From positions 1 through 64,000 of the forward strand of contig NZ_AEJF01000176.1 in the NCBI RefSeq assembly GCF_001028175.1: a stretch of 64,000 bases of DNA, written 5' to 3'. This stretch comes from Caballeronia mineralivorans PML1(12) (GTDB taxonomy: Bacteria > Pseudomonadota > Gammaproteobacteria > Burkholderiales > Burkholderiaceae). A program made the translations under genes and the position numbers. Under the pieces are notes generated by a model. The model saw only the letters and a program-made list of their open reading frames with translations, was not told the DNA's origin and ran no database searches. This document shows positions 44,269-53,418 of the stretch, in pieces (the stretch's first letter is position 1; every line of letters starts with the position of its first letter).

Positions 44269-44556
44269 ATGGCACTTCAACAAGTGAAGCGGTGGGGCAA
44301 CAGCCTCGCCGTGAGAATTCCTGCGGGGCTCGCAGAAACTCTGCGCCTGCAGGAAGACACGGACGTAGAGGTGAGCGCACAAGATGGCGCTCTTGTGATT
44401 AAACCAGCGGGCGTGAAAAAGTTCTCGATGGCGCGCTTTCTTGAGGAAGGCCCGGCGCGCAAGCGAGAGCGACAGGTCGATCCGTTGCTGGATGACGAGC
44501 CGATGGGTTCAGAGGCGGGCGGCCCGGATGATCGCGCCCGCAATGACGTGTGGTGA
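44269..44556 (+). CDS. mazE: MazE/AbrB-type antitoxin
   Basis: The 95-residue antitoxin has the swapped-hairpin AbrB/MazE DNA-binding domain at residues 1-45 (VKRWGNSLAVRIPAGLAETLRLQ). The acidic, charged C-terminus (EEGPARKRERQVDPLLDDE) is the likely toxin-neutralising and protease-sensitive segment. AAGGAG lies seven bases before the ATG. It ends three bases before the toxin gene. Confidence 0.9.
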   Translation: MALQQVKRWGNSLAVRIPAGLAETLRLQEDTDVEVSAQDGALVIKPAGVKKFSMARFLEEGPARKRERQVDPLLDDEPMGSEAGGPDDRARNDVW

Positions 44557-44559
44557 TAA

Positions 44560-44898
44560 ATGGACGATGGCATTCCAGAGGCAGGTGAGGTGTGGTGGGT
44601 GCAGTTAGCCCCAACGATGGGAGCGGAGCAGAGCGGCAAGCGGCCGTTTCTTGTGATTAGCCCGAAAGCAGTCAACGGCGTGATTCATCGGGTCATCGGC
44701 GTGACGATCTCGAGGACGAATCACGAGTGGCAGACCGAGATTCCGCTCTCAACGCTTCCCGAACCTTGCGTTGCTCAGGCTGACCAGATTCGGTCGGTCG
44801 ATATCGAGGCCAGAAATGCTGAGTTTCGCGGGCACAAGGTGACAGAAGCTGAGTTGGAATCGGTCAGAGAAGCGGTGCGACCGCTAATCGGTTTGTAA
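44560..44898 (+). CDS. mazF: MazF/PemK-type mRNA interferase toxin
   Basis: This 112-residue CcdB/MazF-fold ribonuclease is predicted to cut mRNA at short sequences, giving growth arrest when the antitoxin is lost. Family elements are PEAGEVWWVQLAP, GKRPFLVISPKAVN, GVTISRT and QADQIRSVD (Asp/Gln/Arg of the core). It is co-transcribed with the upstream antitoxin. Cleavage specificity cannot be predicted from sequence. Confidence 0.92.
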   Translation: MDDGIPEAGEVWWVQLAPTMGAEQSGKRPFLVISPKAVNGVIHRVIGVTISRTNHEWQTEIPLSTLPEPCVAQADQIRSVDIEARNAEFRGHKVTEAELESVREAVRPLIGL

Positions 44899-45074
44899 CG
44901 ATCAGGGGGCTCGGGAACGAGGCCCTTTTGTCGAGTTAGGTGAGGCGACGACGCTGCCCTAGCAGATGGAGGATCTATGAAGAGGGACGTCGCGGGCCAC
45001 TGATTCCGCACTGGAAATTCGGTATCCGCCAGGACCTATATTCCGATCGTGTTGTCTGGTGGGCAGCCAAATGA

Positions 45075-45108
45075 AAAAGCCGCTAATCCTTTCGGAACAG
45101 CGGCTTTC
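45075..45108 (-). terminator. Terminator of the tRNA gene
   Basis: Minus-strand reading gives AAAGCCGCT, a 14-base loop and AGCGGCTTTTTC. It lies directly downstream of the tRNA 3' end. Confidence 0.85.
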
Positions 45109-45117
45109 TTTACAACT

Positions 45118-45194
<77 letters not shown>

Positions 45195-45205
45195 AAGAGA
45201 TCGAG

Positions 45206-45234
45206 ATTATGAAGAGGGTTGCGAAACGTGTCAA
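45206..45234 (-). promoter_or_regulatory. Promoter of the tRNA-Met gene
   Basis: A consensus -35 TTGACA (45234-45229) and a CATAAT -10 (45211-45206) are separated by exactly 17 bases. They place the start of transcription just ahead of the tRNA 5' end. Confidence 0.85.
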
Positions 45235-45305
45235 CCCCTTCCCAGCTCATTCCTAGAGACAAAGTGGACTAGGGGGCGACCAACCCATCACCGCCCCCAA
45301 GCCCC

Positions 45306-46964
45306 TCAATCCGAGTCATAAACCGCCGACCCTCTCGTCTCCTTAACAAACAGCATCCCGATCACGAACGTCACCAAGGCGATCACAATTGGATACCACA
45401 GCCCCGAGAAAATATTCCCCTTGGCGGCCACGATAGCAAACGCCGTAGCCGGCAAGAACCCACCGAACCACCCATTCCCGATGTGATAAGGCAGCGACAT
45501 CGACGTATACCGGATCCGCGCCGGGAACATCTCCACAAGCATCGCGGCGATAGGCCCATAAACCATCGTCACGAAGATCATCATGATGGTCAGGATCACG
45601 ATAGCCATCGGCCAGTTGATCAGCGCGGGATCAGCCTTCGCCGGATAACCCGCCGACTTCAGCGTGCCGGCCAGCGTCTTGTCGAACGCTGCGCCCTTGG
45701 CCTTCGCATCGGCGGCCTTACCGTCATACGTATCCAACACCGTATCGCCCACCTTGATCTGCGCGATCGTCCCGGCCGGCGCAGCCACGTTCTCATAGTT
45801 CAAGCCGGACTTCGACAACGCGCTCTTGGCAATATCGCAGGAGTTCGTGAACTTCGCTGTTCCCACCGGGTTGAACTGGAACGAGCATTCGTCCGGGTTG
45901 GCGATCACGCTGATCGGCGCCTTCAAGGTCGCGGCTTCCAGCGTCGGATTCGCGTAGTGAGCGAGCGCGTGGAAGAGCGGAAAGTACGACAGCGCGGCAA
46001 TCAGGCACCCCGCCATGATGATCGGCTTGCGCCCGATCTTGTCCGACAGCGACCCGAAGAACAGGAAGAACGGCGTCCCGATCAACAGCGCCACCGCCAC
46101 CATGATATTGGCGCTGGTGCCATCAACCTTGAGCGTCTGCGTCAGGAAAAACAGCGTATAGAACTGGCCCGTGTACCACACCACGGCTTGTCCCGCCGTC
46201 AGCCCGAACAGCGCGAGCAGCACGATCTTCAGGTTCTTCCACTGGCCGAACGCTTCGGTCAGCGGCGCTTTCGACGTCTTGCCTTCCGCCTTGATGCGCT
46301 CGAACACCGGCGATTCGTGCAGTTTCAGCCGAATCCACACGGAGACGCCAAGCAGCACGATCGACACCAGGAACGGCACACGCCAACCCCAGGCACCGAA
46401 CGTCTCCTCGCCGACAGAACTCCGCACGATCAGGATCACGATCAGCGAGATGAAAAGCCCAAGCGTAGCCGTCGTCTGGATCCACGCCGTCCACGCGCCG
46501 CGCTTGTTGGCGGGCGCATGTTCCGCAACGTACGTCGCAGCACCTCCGTATTCACCGCCGAGCGCGAGCCCTTGCAGCAGCCGCATCGCGATGAAAAGCA
46601 CTGGCGCGGCAATCCCGATCGTGCCGTATCCGGGTAGCAGCCCGACCAGGAAAGTGGACAGACCCATGATCACGATGGTCACAAGGAAGGTGTACTTGCG
46701 ACCGACCATATCGCCGAGACGCCCGAACACGATCGCCCCGAACGGCCGCACGGCAAAACCCGCCGCGAAACCGAGCAACGTGAAGATGAAGGCGGCCGTC
46801 GGATTGACGCCGGAGAAGAAGGTCCTGCTGATATAGATGGCAAGCGAGCCCGCCAGATAAAAGTCGTACCACTCGAACACCGTGCCCAGCGATGACGCGA
46901 AAATCACGCGCCGTTCTTCGCTCGTCATCGGCGAGTGGGAAATGCGCCCCTCGACCGTCGCCAT
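45306..46964 (-). CDS. MFS transporter, metabolite:H+ symporter (MHS) family, with large extra loop
   Basis: The 552-residue protein starts at the ATG at 46964, with AGGAGA upstream. MHS motifs are EWYDFYLAGSLA, RPFGAIVFGRLGDMVGRK, RLLQGLALGGEYGGAATYVAEHA and FFGSLSDKIGRK. These proteins take up organic acids, shikimate, betaine or similar solutes. Residues about 335-452 form an unusually long hydrophilic insertion between late membrane helices, with two cysteines (C360, C376) and Ala/Lys-rich helix. Usual family members are about 430-450 residues. The substrate is unknown; a TctE-like two-component system lies upstream on the same strand. Confidence 0.9.
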   Translation of the reverse strand: MATVEGRISHSPMTSEERRVIFASSLGTVFEWYDFYLAGSLAIYISRTFFSGVNPTAAFIFTLLGFAAGFAVRPFGAIVFGRLGDMVGRKYTFLVTIVIMGLSTFLVGLLPGYGTIGIAAPVLFIAMRLLQGLALGGEYGGAATYVAEHAPANKRGAWTAWIQTTATLGLFISLIVILIVRSSVGEETFGAWGWRVPFLVSIVLLGVSVWIRLKLHESPVFERIKAEGKTSKAPLTEAFGQWKNLKIVLLALFGLTAGQAVVWYTGQFYTLFFLTQTLKVDGTSANIMVAVALLIGTPFFLFFGSLSDKIGRKPIIMAGCLIAALSYFPLFHALAHYANPTLEAATLKAPISVIANPDECSFQFNPVGTAKFTNSCDIAKSALSKSGLNYENVAAPAGTIAQIKVGDTVLDTYDGKAADAKAKGAAFDKTLAGTLKSAGYPAKADPALINWPMAIVILTIMMIFVTMVYGPIAAMLVEMFPARIRYTSMSLPYHIGNGWFGGFLPATAFAIVAAKGNIFSGLWYPIVIALVTFVIGMLFVKETRGSAVYDSD

Positions 46965-47191
46965 GAAATCGTCTCCTGTATTGATCTTTGAATGGCGTCC
47001 GCAGATAGCAGCGCCGTGCATCGATTATTGGAGGGAAAACTTACGGCGTTCTGACGCGTCGGAGTGGGGCGGCGAGCCGCTTTCTTATCTCCATATTGTT
47101 TCAACTTCTTCTAATTGTGTGGCTTTGATCTTCGTTCATCGCACAACATCGGTCTAAATTTCATTTCGCGAGATCGTTATGCAAAATTCGA

Positions 47192-48769
47192 TCAGGGTTT
47201 GTCCCGGGCAGGATAAACCCGTTGTAAGCCCACTCTGACGAGCGTTCCGGCCTGCAGCGGCGCTTCGTTGTACACGTGATCGTCTATATCCAGCGTGCCG
47301 CCGTGCATCGTCACGATCTCCCTGACAATGGCAAGACCGAGTCCGCTGCCATCGCCTTCGCGTCCGAGTATTCGATAGAACCTCTCAAGCACTCGTGTCC
47401 GTTCAGCCGCTGGAATGCCTAATCCCGTGTCTTCCACTTCGAGAAAGACGTGGCGCGTGTCGGACTCGTCGGCGCGAACGCGAACCGTGATCCGGCCACC
47501 GGGCGGGGTATAGCGAATGGCGTTATCGATGAGATTCGACAGCATTTCGCGCAACATCACCGCGTTGCCCTCGACCTCAACCGGATGCGCGGGCTCCTCG
47601 TAACCAATGTCCATCTGCTTTGCCAGCGCGGCCTGCACCCAGTCGCGCACGGCAAGCCGCGCGAGATCGGTCAGCTCCACGCGCGAGAAAATCTGGCCCG
47701 ACATCCGGTTCTCCGCCCGAGCCAGCGCGAGCAGTTGCGTGACCAGCCGCGCCGCGTGCTCGGAGCTCGTCGCGATCTGTTCGAGCGAGCGCTGCACTTC
47801 CGCCGACACATCCTGCCGCAACGCCAGCTCCGCCTGCGTCCTCAAGCCCGCGAGCGGCGTTTTCATCTGATGCGCGGCGTCGGCTATGAAGCGCTTCTGC
47901 AACTGCATGTTCTGCTCGAGCCGGTTGAGCAGATCGTTGAACGACGCCACCAGCGGCGCGATCTCTGGCGGCGCGCGGCTCGCTTCGAGCGGCGAAAGAT
48001 CGTCGGGACGTCGGGCCCGGATATTCGATTGCAACGCATGCAGCGGCGCGAGCCCACGCGACAACCCGAACCAGACCAGTACGATCGCTAGCGGCAAAAT
48101 CACGAACTGCGGCAGGATCACGCCCTTGATGATGTCGTTGGCCAACTGGCTACGTTTATCGAGCGTCTCGGCCACCTGAACCAGCACCGGATGCGGCAGC
48201 GACGGCGCTTCCACCGTCGTATAAGCAACGCGAATATCGTTGCCGCGCAGCACGTCATCACGAAATTCGACGATGCCGGGCTGCGGCCGGTCATCGTCGT
48301 GTGGCAAGGGCATATCGGCGTCACCACCGACCAACTCCCCGCGCGTGCCGAGCACCTGGAAAAACACACTATCGACGTTATCCGCGCGCAGAAAGTCGCG
48401 CGTAGCGTTGGGCAGCCGCAATTCGGCGACGCCGTTCACCGGCTGGATCTGCCGCGCGAGCACATAGGCATCGGTCTCGAGCGCGCGATCAAACGGCCCG
48501 TTGGCGATCGATTTGGCGACGAGATACGTGACCGCGATACTCATTGGCCACAACAGCAGCAGCGGCGCGAGCATCCAATCCAGAATCTCGCCGAACAGCG
48601 AGCGCGGCGCCGGCTCGCCGTCGGGCTCGAGTTCATCGGGCGGTGCGAACGGATTGGCGTAACGCGCGTCGCGGGACGCGTCGGGGTCGGCCTCGGGTAA
48701 ATCCGGCGAAGGGTGTGTTAGCTCGCGCAACACCGGTGCGGCGCGCTCGGGGGACGCTGGCGAGCCCAT
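47192..48769 (-). CDS. Sensor histidine kinase, TctE/QseC type
   Basis: The 525-residue kinase has a Pro-rich cytoplasmic N-terminus (1-60), TM1 (about 64-87), a periplasmic sensor, TM2 (about 216-240) and a HAMP-like linker. The H-box FIADAAHQMKTPLAGLR carries phospho-acceptor H300. N-box (SNLIDNAIRYTPPGG), G1 (VEDTGLGI) and G2 (GDGSGLGLAIV) follow. The layout is that of TctE-type sensors of carboxylates. It is translated 23 bases after its response regulator. The 60-residue N-terminal extension may be over-called; an internal Met at residue 66 is possible. Confidence 0.92.
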   Translation of the reverse strand: MGSPASPERAAPVLRELTHPSPDLPEADPDASRDARYANPFAPPDELEPDGEPAPRSLFGEILDWMLAPLLLLWPMSIAVTYLVAKSIANGPFDRALETDAYVLARQIQPVNGVAELRLPNATRDFLRADNVDSVFFQVLGTRGELVGGDADMPLPHDDDRPQPGIVEFRDDVLRGNDIRVAYTTVEAPSLPHPVLVQVAETLDKRSQLANDIIKGVILPQFVILPLAIVLVWFGLSRGLAPLHALQSNIRARRPDDLSPLEASRAPPEIAPLVASFNDLLNRLEQNMQLQKRFIADAAHQMKTPLAGLRTQAELALRQDVSAEVQRSLEQIATSSEHAARLVTQLLALARAENRMSGQIFSRVELTDLARLAVRDWVQAALAKQMDIGYEEPAHPVEVEGNAVMLREMLSNLIDNAIRYTPPGGRITVRVRADESDTRHVFLEVEDTGLGIPAAERTRVLERFYRILGREGDGSGLGLAIVREIVTMHGGTLDIDDHVYNEAPLQAGTLVRVGLQRVYPARDKP

Positions 48770-48792
48770 GGCGTAATTACTCGTGGTTACTG

Positions 48793-49536
48793 TTACTTAT
48801 GTTGCGGGCTGGGCGAGACGGGCTCGTCAGCGTTCGCCGGGGCAGACGGAACAGAGGGGGCCACCGCGGCAACGGCTTTTTCAAGGCTATAGCCTAGCCC
48901 GCGAACGGTTATGATGCGCGCCCCGCCGGGCTCGATTTTTTTTCTTAGCCGATGGACATAGACTTCGATCGCGTTGTTGCTGACTTCCTCGCCCCACTCG
49001 CAAAGGTGGTTGACGAGCTGTTCCTTCGACACCAGTCGGCCAACCCGTTGCAGCAAGACTTCGAGCACGCCGAGTTCGCGCGCCGATAACTCGATGACCT
49101 GCTCGTTGATAAACGCAATGCGCCCGACCTGATCGAATGAAAGCGCGCCGTGTTTGACGACCGTCGGACCACCGCCGGCGCCACGCCGGGTGAGGGCGCG
49201 CACGCGGGCTTCGAGTTCGTTCAGCGCGAACGGTTTGGCCATGTAGTCGTCGGCGCCGAGGTCGAGTCCCTTGACGCGTTCGTCGACGCTGTCGGCGGCT
49301 GTCAGGATGAGTACGGGCATCTGGGAATTACGGGCTCTGAGGCGTCGCAGGACTTCAAGGCCGGACATCATCGGCAGGCCCAGATCGAGGATCAGAAGGT
49401 CGAAAGTCTGGAGCGAAAGCGCGTTGTCCGCGTCCACACCGTGCCGCACATGATCCACGGCATAGCCCGATTGGCGGAGTGATCGAATGAGACCGTCCGC
49501 GAGTATGCTGTCGTCTTCGGCAATGAGGATTCGCAT
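48793..49536 (-). CDS. OmpR-family response regulator
   Basis: The 247-residue regulator (ATG at 49536) has an N-terminal receiver domain with acidic D8/D9, phospho-acceptor D51 (LLILDLGLP), T79 and K101. The C-terminal winged-helix DNA-binding domain is visible (ELSARELGVLEVLLQ, NAIEVYVHRLRKKI, VRGLGYSL). It is first in the operon with the sensor kinase and divergent from recA. The regulated target is not known; the MHS transporter downstream of the kinase is a plausible candidate. Confidence 0.94.
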   Translation of the reverse strand: MRILIAEDDSILADGLIRSLRQSGYAVDHVRHGVDADNALSLQTFDLLILDLGLPMMSGLEVLRRLRARNSQMPVLILTAADSVDERVKGLDLGADDYMAKPFALNELEARVRALTRRGAGGGPTVVKHGALSFDQVGRIAFINEQVIELSARELGVLEVLLQRVGRLVSKEQLVNHLCEWGEEVSNNAIEVYVHRLRKKIEPGGARIITVRGLGYSLEKAVAAVAPSVPSAPANADEPVSPSPQHK

Positions 49537-49655
49537 CGTAGTGTGCGCAAAAGGCATTGCCGGCACCGCAATTCGCCCGGCGCGGCGGTCTCCAGGTGTT
49601 GTGGTGTGCTCGCATGGGTCGAACGTGGCGCTGAAACTACGCGCACCGATCGGAC

Positions 49656-49684
49656 TTGCAAAAACACCTGTTTTTTTATACAGT
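49656..49684 (+). promoter_or_regulatory. recA promoter
   Basis: A -35 TTGCAA (49656-49661) and a -10 TACAGT (49679-49684) are spaced 17 bases apart. The promoter overlaps a LexA operator and lies 80 bases ahead of the recA start. Confidence 0.75.
49668..49683 (+). promoter_or_regulatory. LexA (SOS) box of recA
   Basis: The 16-base element CTGT-N8-ACAG (N8 all A/T) matches the LexA consensus perfectly. It covers the spacer and -10 of the recA promoter, so LexA would block transcription until DNA damage. Confidence 0.9.
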
Positions 49685-49763
49685 GTCTGCAGCAGTGCGC
49701 CCAACCGGAAAAAAGTCCCAAGGGCATGCGCCAGACGCCGTTCATCATAGCAAAGGACGATTC

Positions 49764-50840
49764 ATGGAAGATAGCAAGAAAGGCCCGGGCGGGATGTCTG
49801 CAGAGAAGAGCAAGGCGCTGGCCGTCGCGCTCGCGCAGATCGAGAAGCAATTCGGCAAGGGGTCGATCATGCGGCTCGGCGCTGGCGAAGCCATTGAAGA
49901 CATTCAAGTGGTCTCGACCGGTTCGCTCGGACTGGATATTGCATTGGGCGTAGGCGGCTTGCCGCGTGGGCGCGTAGTGGAAATCTACGGTCCGGAATCG
50001 TCGGGCAAGACCACGCTGACGCTGCAAGTGATTGCCGAAATGCAGAAGATCGGCGGCACAGCGGCATTTATCGACGCGGAACACGCGCTCGACATCGCTT
50101 ATGCACAGAAGCTCGGCGTGAATGCGTCGGACTTGCTGATCTCGCAGCCGGACACGGGCGAGCAGGCACTGGAAATCGCGGACGCGCTCGTGCGTTCGGG
50201 TTCCATCGACATGATCGTGATCGACTCGGTCGCGGCGCTGGTGCCGAAGGCAGAAATCGAAGGCGAAATGGGCGATTCGTTGCCTGGTTTGCAAGCACGC
50301 TTGATGTCGCAAGCGCTGCGCAAGCTGACCGGCACGATCAAGCGCACGAACTGCCTGGTGATCTTCATTAACCAGATCCGCATGAAGATTGGCGTGATGT
50401 TCGGCAACCCGGAAACCACCACGGGTGGTAATGCGCTGAAGTTCTACGCATCGGTGCGCCTGGACATTCGCCGCATTGGTTCGATCAAGAAGAACGACGA
50501 AGTGATCGGCAATGAAACGCGCGTGAAGGTGGTGAAGAACAAGGTTGCGCCGCCGTTCCGCGAGGCCATCTTCGACATTCTCTACGGCGAAGGTATCTCG
50601 CGTCAGGGCGAAATCATCGACTTGGGCGTGCAGGCCAAGCTCGTTGATAAGGCGGGCGCCTGGTACAGCTACAACGGCGAACGGATTGGCCAGGGTAAGG
50701 ACAACGCACGCGAATTCCTGCGTGAGAATCCGGAAATGGCGCGTGAGATCGAAAACAAGATTCGCGAGTCGCTGGGCGTCAATGCAATGGCCGACGCAGT
50801 TGCTCCGGGTGTTGCCGAAGTGGCGGACGAAGAAGAATGA
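49764..50840 (+). CDS. recA: Recombinase RecA
   Basis: RecA forms filaments on single-stranded DNA for homologous recombination and triggers LexA self-cleavage. The 358-residue protein has Walker A GPESSGKT, the motif LLISQPDTGEQAL, Walker B MIVIDSVAAL, and L1/L2 loops (EGEMGDSLPGLQARLMSQAL, NQIRMKIGVMFGNPETTTGG). The C-terminus is acidic (VADEEE). The ATG at 49764 follows AAAGGACG. It is divergent from the response regulator and followed 16 bases later by recX. Confidence 0.98.
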   Translation: MEDSKKGPGGMSAEKSKALAVALAQIEKQFGKGSIMRLGAGEAIEDIQVVSTGSLGLDIALGVGGLPRGRVVEIYGPESSGKTTLTLQVIAEMQKIGGTAAFIDAEHALDIAYAQKLGVNASDLLISQPDTGEQALEIADALVRSGSIDMIVIDSVAALVPKAEIEGEMGDSLPGLQARLMSQALRKLTGTIKRTNCLVIFINQIRMKIGVMFGNPETTTGGNALKFYASVRLDIRRIGSIKKNDEVIGNETRVKVVKNKVAPPFREAIFDILYGEGISRQGEIIDLGVQAKLVDKAGAWYSYNGERIGQGKDNAREFLRENPEMAREIENKIRESLGVNAMADAVAPGVAEVADEEE

Positions 50841-50856
50841 GTGTTAGGCGGTAAAG

Positions 50857-52473
50857 ATGATGCGCAAGAGCCGGTTCGGATCGAAGGCCGGTCGCGATGC
50901 AAGTCGTGACATGGAGCAGGACCTAAAGGAAGATCCGGACGGCTCGAAGTCCATCAGCGATGACGACGAAAGTCTCGACGCTGAGGAAGGCGTTGATCGC
51001 TATGAACGAAGCAGCGATCGATACCGCGCAGCAGCAGGCGAACGCGCCGGTGCGGAGGGATCTGCGCTGGCGCGTCGTTCGTTTGGGAACAGCTTCGCGA
51101 AGAGCGGTGGCGGTTCGGGCGGGAAAAGCGAGGGTGGTGGTGGGTTTAAAGGCGGTGGGTTTTCCAGCGGCAAGAGTGCTGGCAGCGGAAGTGGCAGTAC
51201 CAGTAGCTTCGCCAGGAAAAGCAGCTTTGGGCGCCCGGGCGGTTCAAGCTTGTCGTCTGGCAGCAGCAAGGCCGAGGCAATTGCCGCGAGTTTGGAAGCT
51301 GCCGGTGAAACCACGCAGCCGGATAGCGAACCGGTGTTTGAACGGTCGAGTGATCGTGCGTATCCGAAACGTGGATCGTTAGGCGGCGGGGCGTCGGCGC
51401 GGTCGTCTTCGGATCGTGCATCGACAGATGCCCCGGCTGAATACGAGCGATCGAGTGATCGCAGCAAATTTGGACGTGGCGGGTTGACTGGGCGCAAAGC
51501 GGCTAGTCCGGCCTCGCGTGGAAAATCTTCGCCTCAGTCTGCTGATGGTGAGGATGTTTTCGAACGATCCACCGATCGAAATACCAGCCGTCGCGTTTCG
51601 CCGAAATTGGCAAAACCCGCTGACGGGAAAAGCGCCGAACGCGCTGATATTACGGTTGTGCTGCAAATTGACGAGCAACGAATTGAATCGGCGCAGCTTG
51701 ATTCGACCGCTGGATTGGAGGTGATCGACGCCGAGGAACGCTTAAAACGCGCTCGGGCAGTGCTGGAACAGGCACTTGTTCAATCACAGGCCGCGCCTGC
51801 AAAAGCTGCCAGAAAATCACAAGCGAAACCTGCAGTTATCTCTCCGGGCATCGTTGGAGACGCCGGCATCGACATAGCCGATCCATTCGAGCCCTTCGAA
51901 CAGTGCGCACCGTCCGTAGCGGAAGTGGCCAGCGAAAACCCAATCGCCGAACCGGTTTATTCACGCGGATCCAACGGACGTGCAAAGACATCGGCAACCG
52001 GCGATTCCAAGCGAAAGGGGCCGCAGCTATCGTTACGCGGCCGTGCGCTGGGTTATCTATCGCGTCGCGAACACAGTCGCGCTGAGTTGTCTCGCAAGCT
52101 GACGCCGCATCTCGGCGAAAACGACTCTCTCGATACCTTGCTCGACGCGCTCGAGCGTGAAGGGTGGTTATCGAATGAGCGATATGTCGAGAGCGTGCTT
52201 CATCGACGCGGCACTCGCCTCGGCACAAGCCGGATCGTCAATGAGTTGAAGCGGAACGGTATCGACGAAACGCTGATTCAGGATGCAGGCGCTGAATTGA
52301 ACAAGACCGAACTCAACCGTGCCCGCGAAGTCTGGAGTAAAAAATACGGTGAACCGCCAACCACCCCGGCCGAACGCGCGAAGCAAGCCCGCTTTCTCGC
52401 CACACGGGGTTTCACCAGTGGCACGATTATGAAAGTGCTGAAATCAGGCGACGACGAATTCATCGACGAATAG
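50857..52473 (+). CDS. recX: RecX regulator of RecA with a very long disordered N-terminal extension
   Basis: RecX normally is a 150-residue helical inhibitor of RecA filaments; this product is 538 residues. The true RecX domain is residues about 391-538 (LSLRGRALGYLSRREHSRAELSRKL, then DTLLDALEREGWLSNERY, and LATRGFTSGTIMKVL). The first 390 residues are low-complexity, Gly/Ser/Lys-rich, then Ala/Glu-rich. They contain four spaced [YF]ERS[ST]DR motifs at residues 49, 161, 196 and 235. It lies 16 bases after recA, confirming identity. No stop or shift separates the parts, so the extension is genuinely in frame. Its role is unknown. Confidence 0.9.
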   Translation: MMRKSRFGSKAGRDASRDMEQDLKEDPDGSKSISDDDESLDAEEGVDRYERSSDRYRAAAGERAGAEGSALARRSFGNSFAKSGGGSGGKSEGGGGFKGGGFSSGKSAGSGSGSTSSFARKSSFGRPGGSSLSSGSSKAEAIAASLEAAGETTQPDSEPVFERSSDRAYPKRGSLGGGASARSSSDRASTDAPAEYERSSDRSKFGRGGLTGRKAASPASRGKSSPQSADGEDVFERSTDRNTSRRVSPKLAKPADGKSAERADITVVLQIDEQRIESAQLDSTAGLEVIDAEERLKRARAVLEQALVQSQAAPAKAARKSQAKPAVISPGIVGDAGIDIADPFEPFEQCAPSVAEVASENPIAEPVYSRGSNGRAKTSATGDSKRKGPQLSLRGRALGYLSRREHSRAELSRKLTPHLGENDSLDTLLDALEREGWLSNERYVESVLHRRGTRLGTSRIVNELKRNGIDETLIQDAGAELNKTELNRAREVWSKKYGEPPTTPAERAKQARFLATRGFTSGTIMKVLKSGDDEFIDE

Positions 52474-52746
52474 ACGTCAGGGTGGAAATTTGGCTCATAC
52501 GGGCGGGGCGGATAACGAATAGCCAAGAGCCCAGTTCGCCTACAAATAGCAAACAAAAAAACACAAACAAAAAACCTACCCCACCCACGTTGAGCGGAAT
52601 CCCCCACCTCCTGCAACCAACGCGAAACAAACCCCCGCACAACCCGCCGCATTCTCCCTCAAGCTTCCCCGCCGCAACTCGGTCCGGCTGAAAACGGCCA
52701 GTATGCTAAAATTTCGGCGTTTTCTCATTCCGGCCTTCCTCAGCAC

Positions 52747-53418
52747 ATGCCGCTTTCTCCGCCCGTTTCCCGACAGTTGCGCCATCGCCGCGCGATTCGA
52801 ATGGAAGCGTTTGAGCGTGACGACGGCCTGTGGGATATCGAAGCCTGTCTAACCGATGAAAAGCCGCGCGACGTCAAACTCGCGACGGGCGTCCGGCCTC
52901 AAGGCCTGCCGATCCATGAACTCTGGCTGCGCATCACTATCGACCGCTCGTTCACTATCGTTGACGCCGAAGCGGCTTCCGAGTGGGCACCGTACACCAG
53001 TCTTTGTGCAGCATCGAACCCGGCATATCGCGCGCTCATCGGCCTCAATCTGGTGCAAAATTTCCGTCGTGAATCCAGCCGACTACTGGCCGGCACGACC
53101 GGTTGCACGCACATCACTGAACTCTGCGCCGTGTTGCCCACAGCCGCCATCCAGGCATTCGCCGGCGAAGTGTGGAACACCGAAAAAGGTGGCGCACCCG
53201 GCAAACCAGCCGGTAGTTCCTCAGACAAAGAAGCAGACAGCAACAAACCCCCATTCCAGCTTGGTCGTTGCAACGCATTGCGTTTCGACGGTGAAGCCGT
53301 GCGGCAATATTATCCGCGCTGGTTCGGCCATGCGCCCCGAAGCGCGGCCGACCGGATGGCGGATAAGGACAACCCGAAAAAGGCCGGGAGCGAAGTTGAA
53401 CCGGCTCAGCAAAACTAG
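52747..53418 (+). CDS. DUF2889 family protein
   Basis: The 223-residue soluble protein has the DUF2889 pattern: MPLSPPVSRQLRHRRAIRMEA near the start, GLWDIEACLTD, LPIHELWLRITIDRSF and GCTHITELCAVLPTAAIQAF. The C-terminal third is polar and variable (SSSDKEADSN). The function is unknown. An A-rich stretch and a -10-like sequence precede it. It is independent of recX by spacing (273 bases). Confidence 0.82.
   Translation: MPLSPPVSRQLRHRRAIRMEAFERDDGLWDIEACLTDEKPRDVKLATGVRPQGLPIHELWLRITIDRSFTIVDAEAASEWAPYTSLCAASNPAYRALIGLNLVQNFRRESSRLLAGTTGCTHITELCAVLPTAAIQAFAGEVWNTEKGGAPGKPAGSSSDKEADSNKPPFQLGRCNALRFDGEAVRQYYPRWFGHAPRSAADRMADKDNPKKAGSEVEPAQQN

Noticed and set aside
52549..52586. A-rich stretch (runs of A with single C) upstream of the DUF2889 gene
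   Set aside because: It looks like simple low-complexity DNA. No terminator hairpin or repeat unit could be defined.
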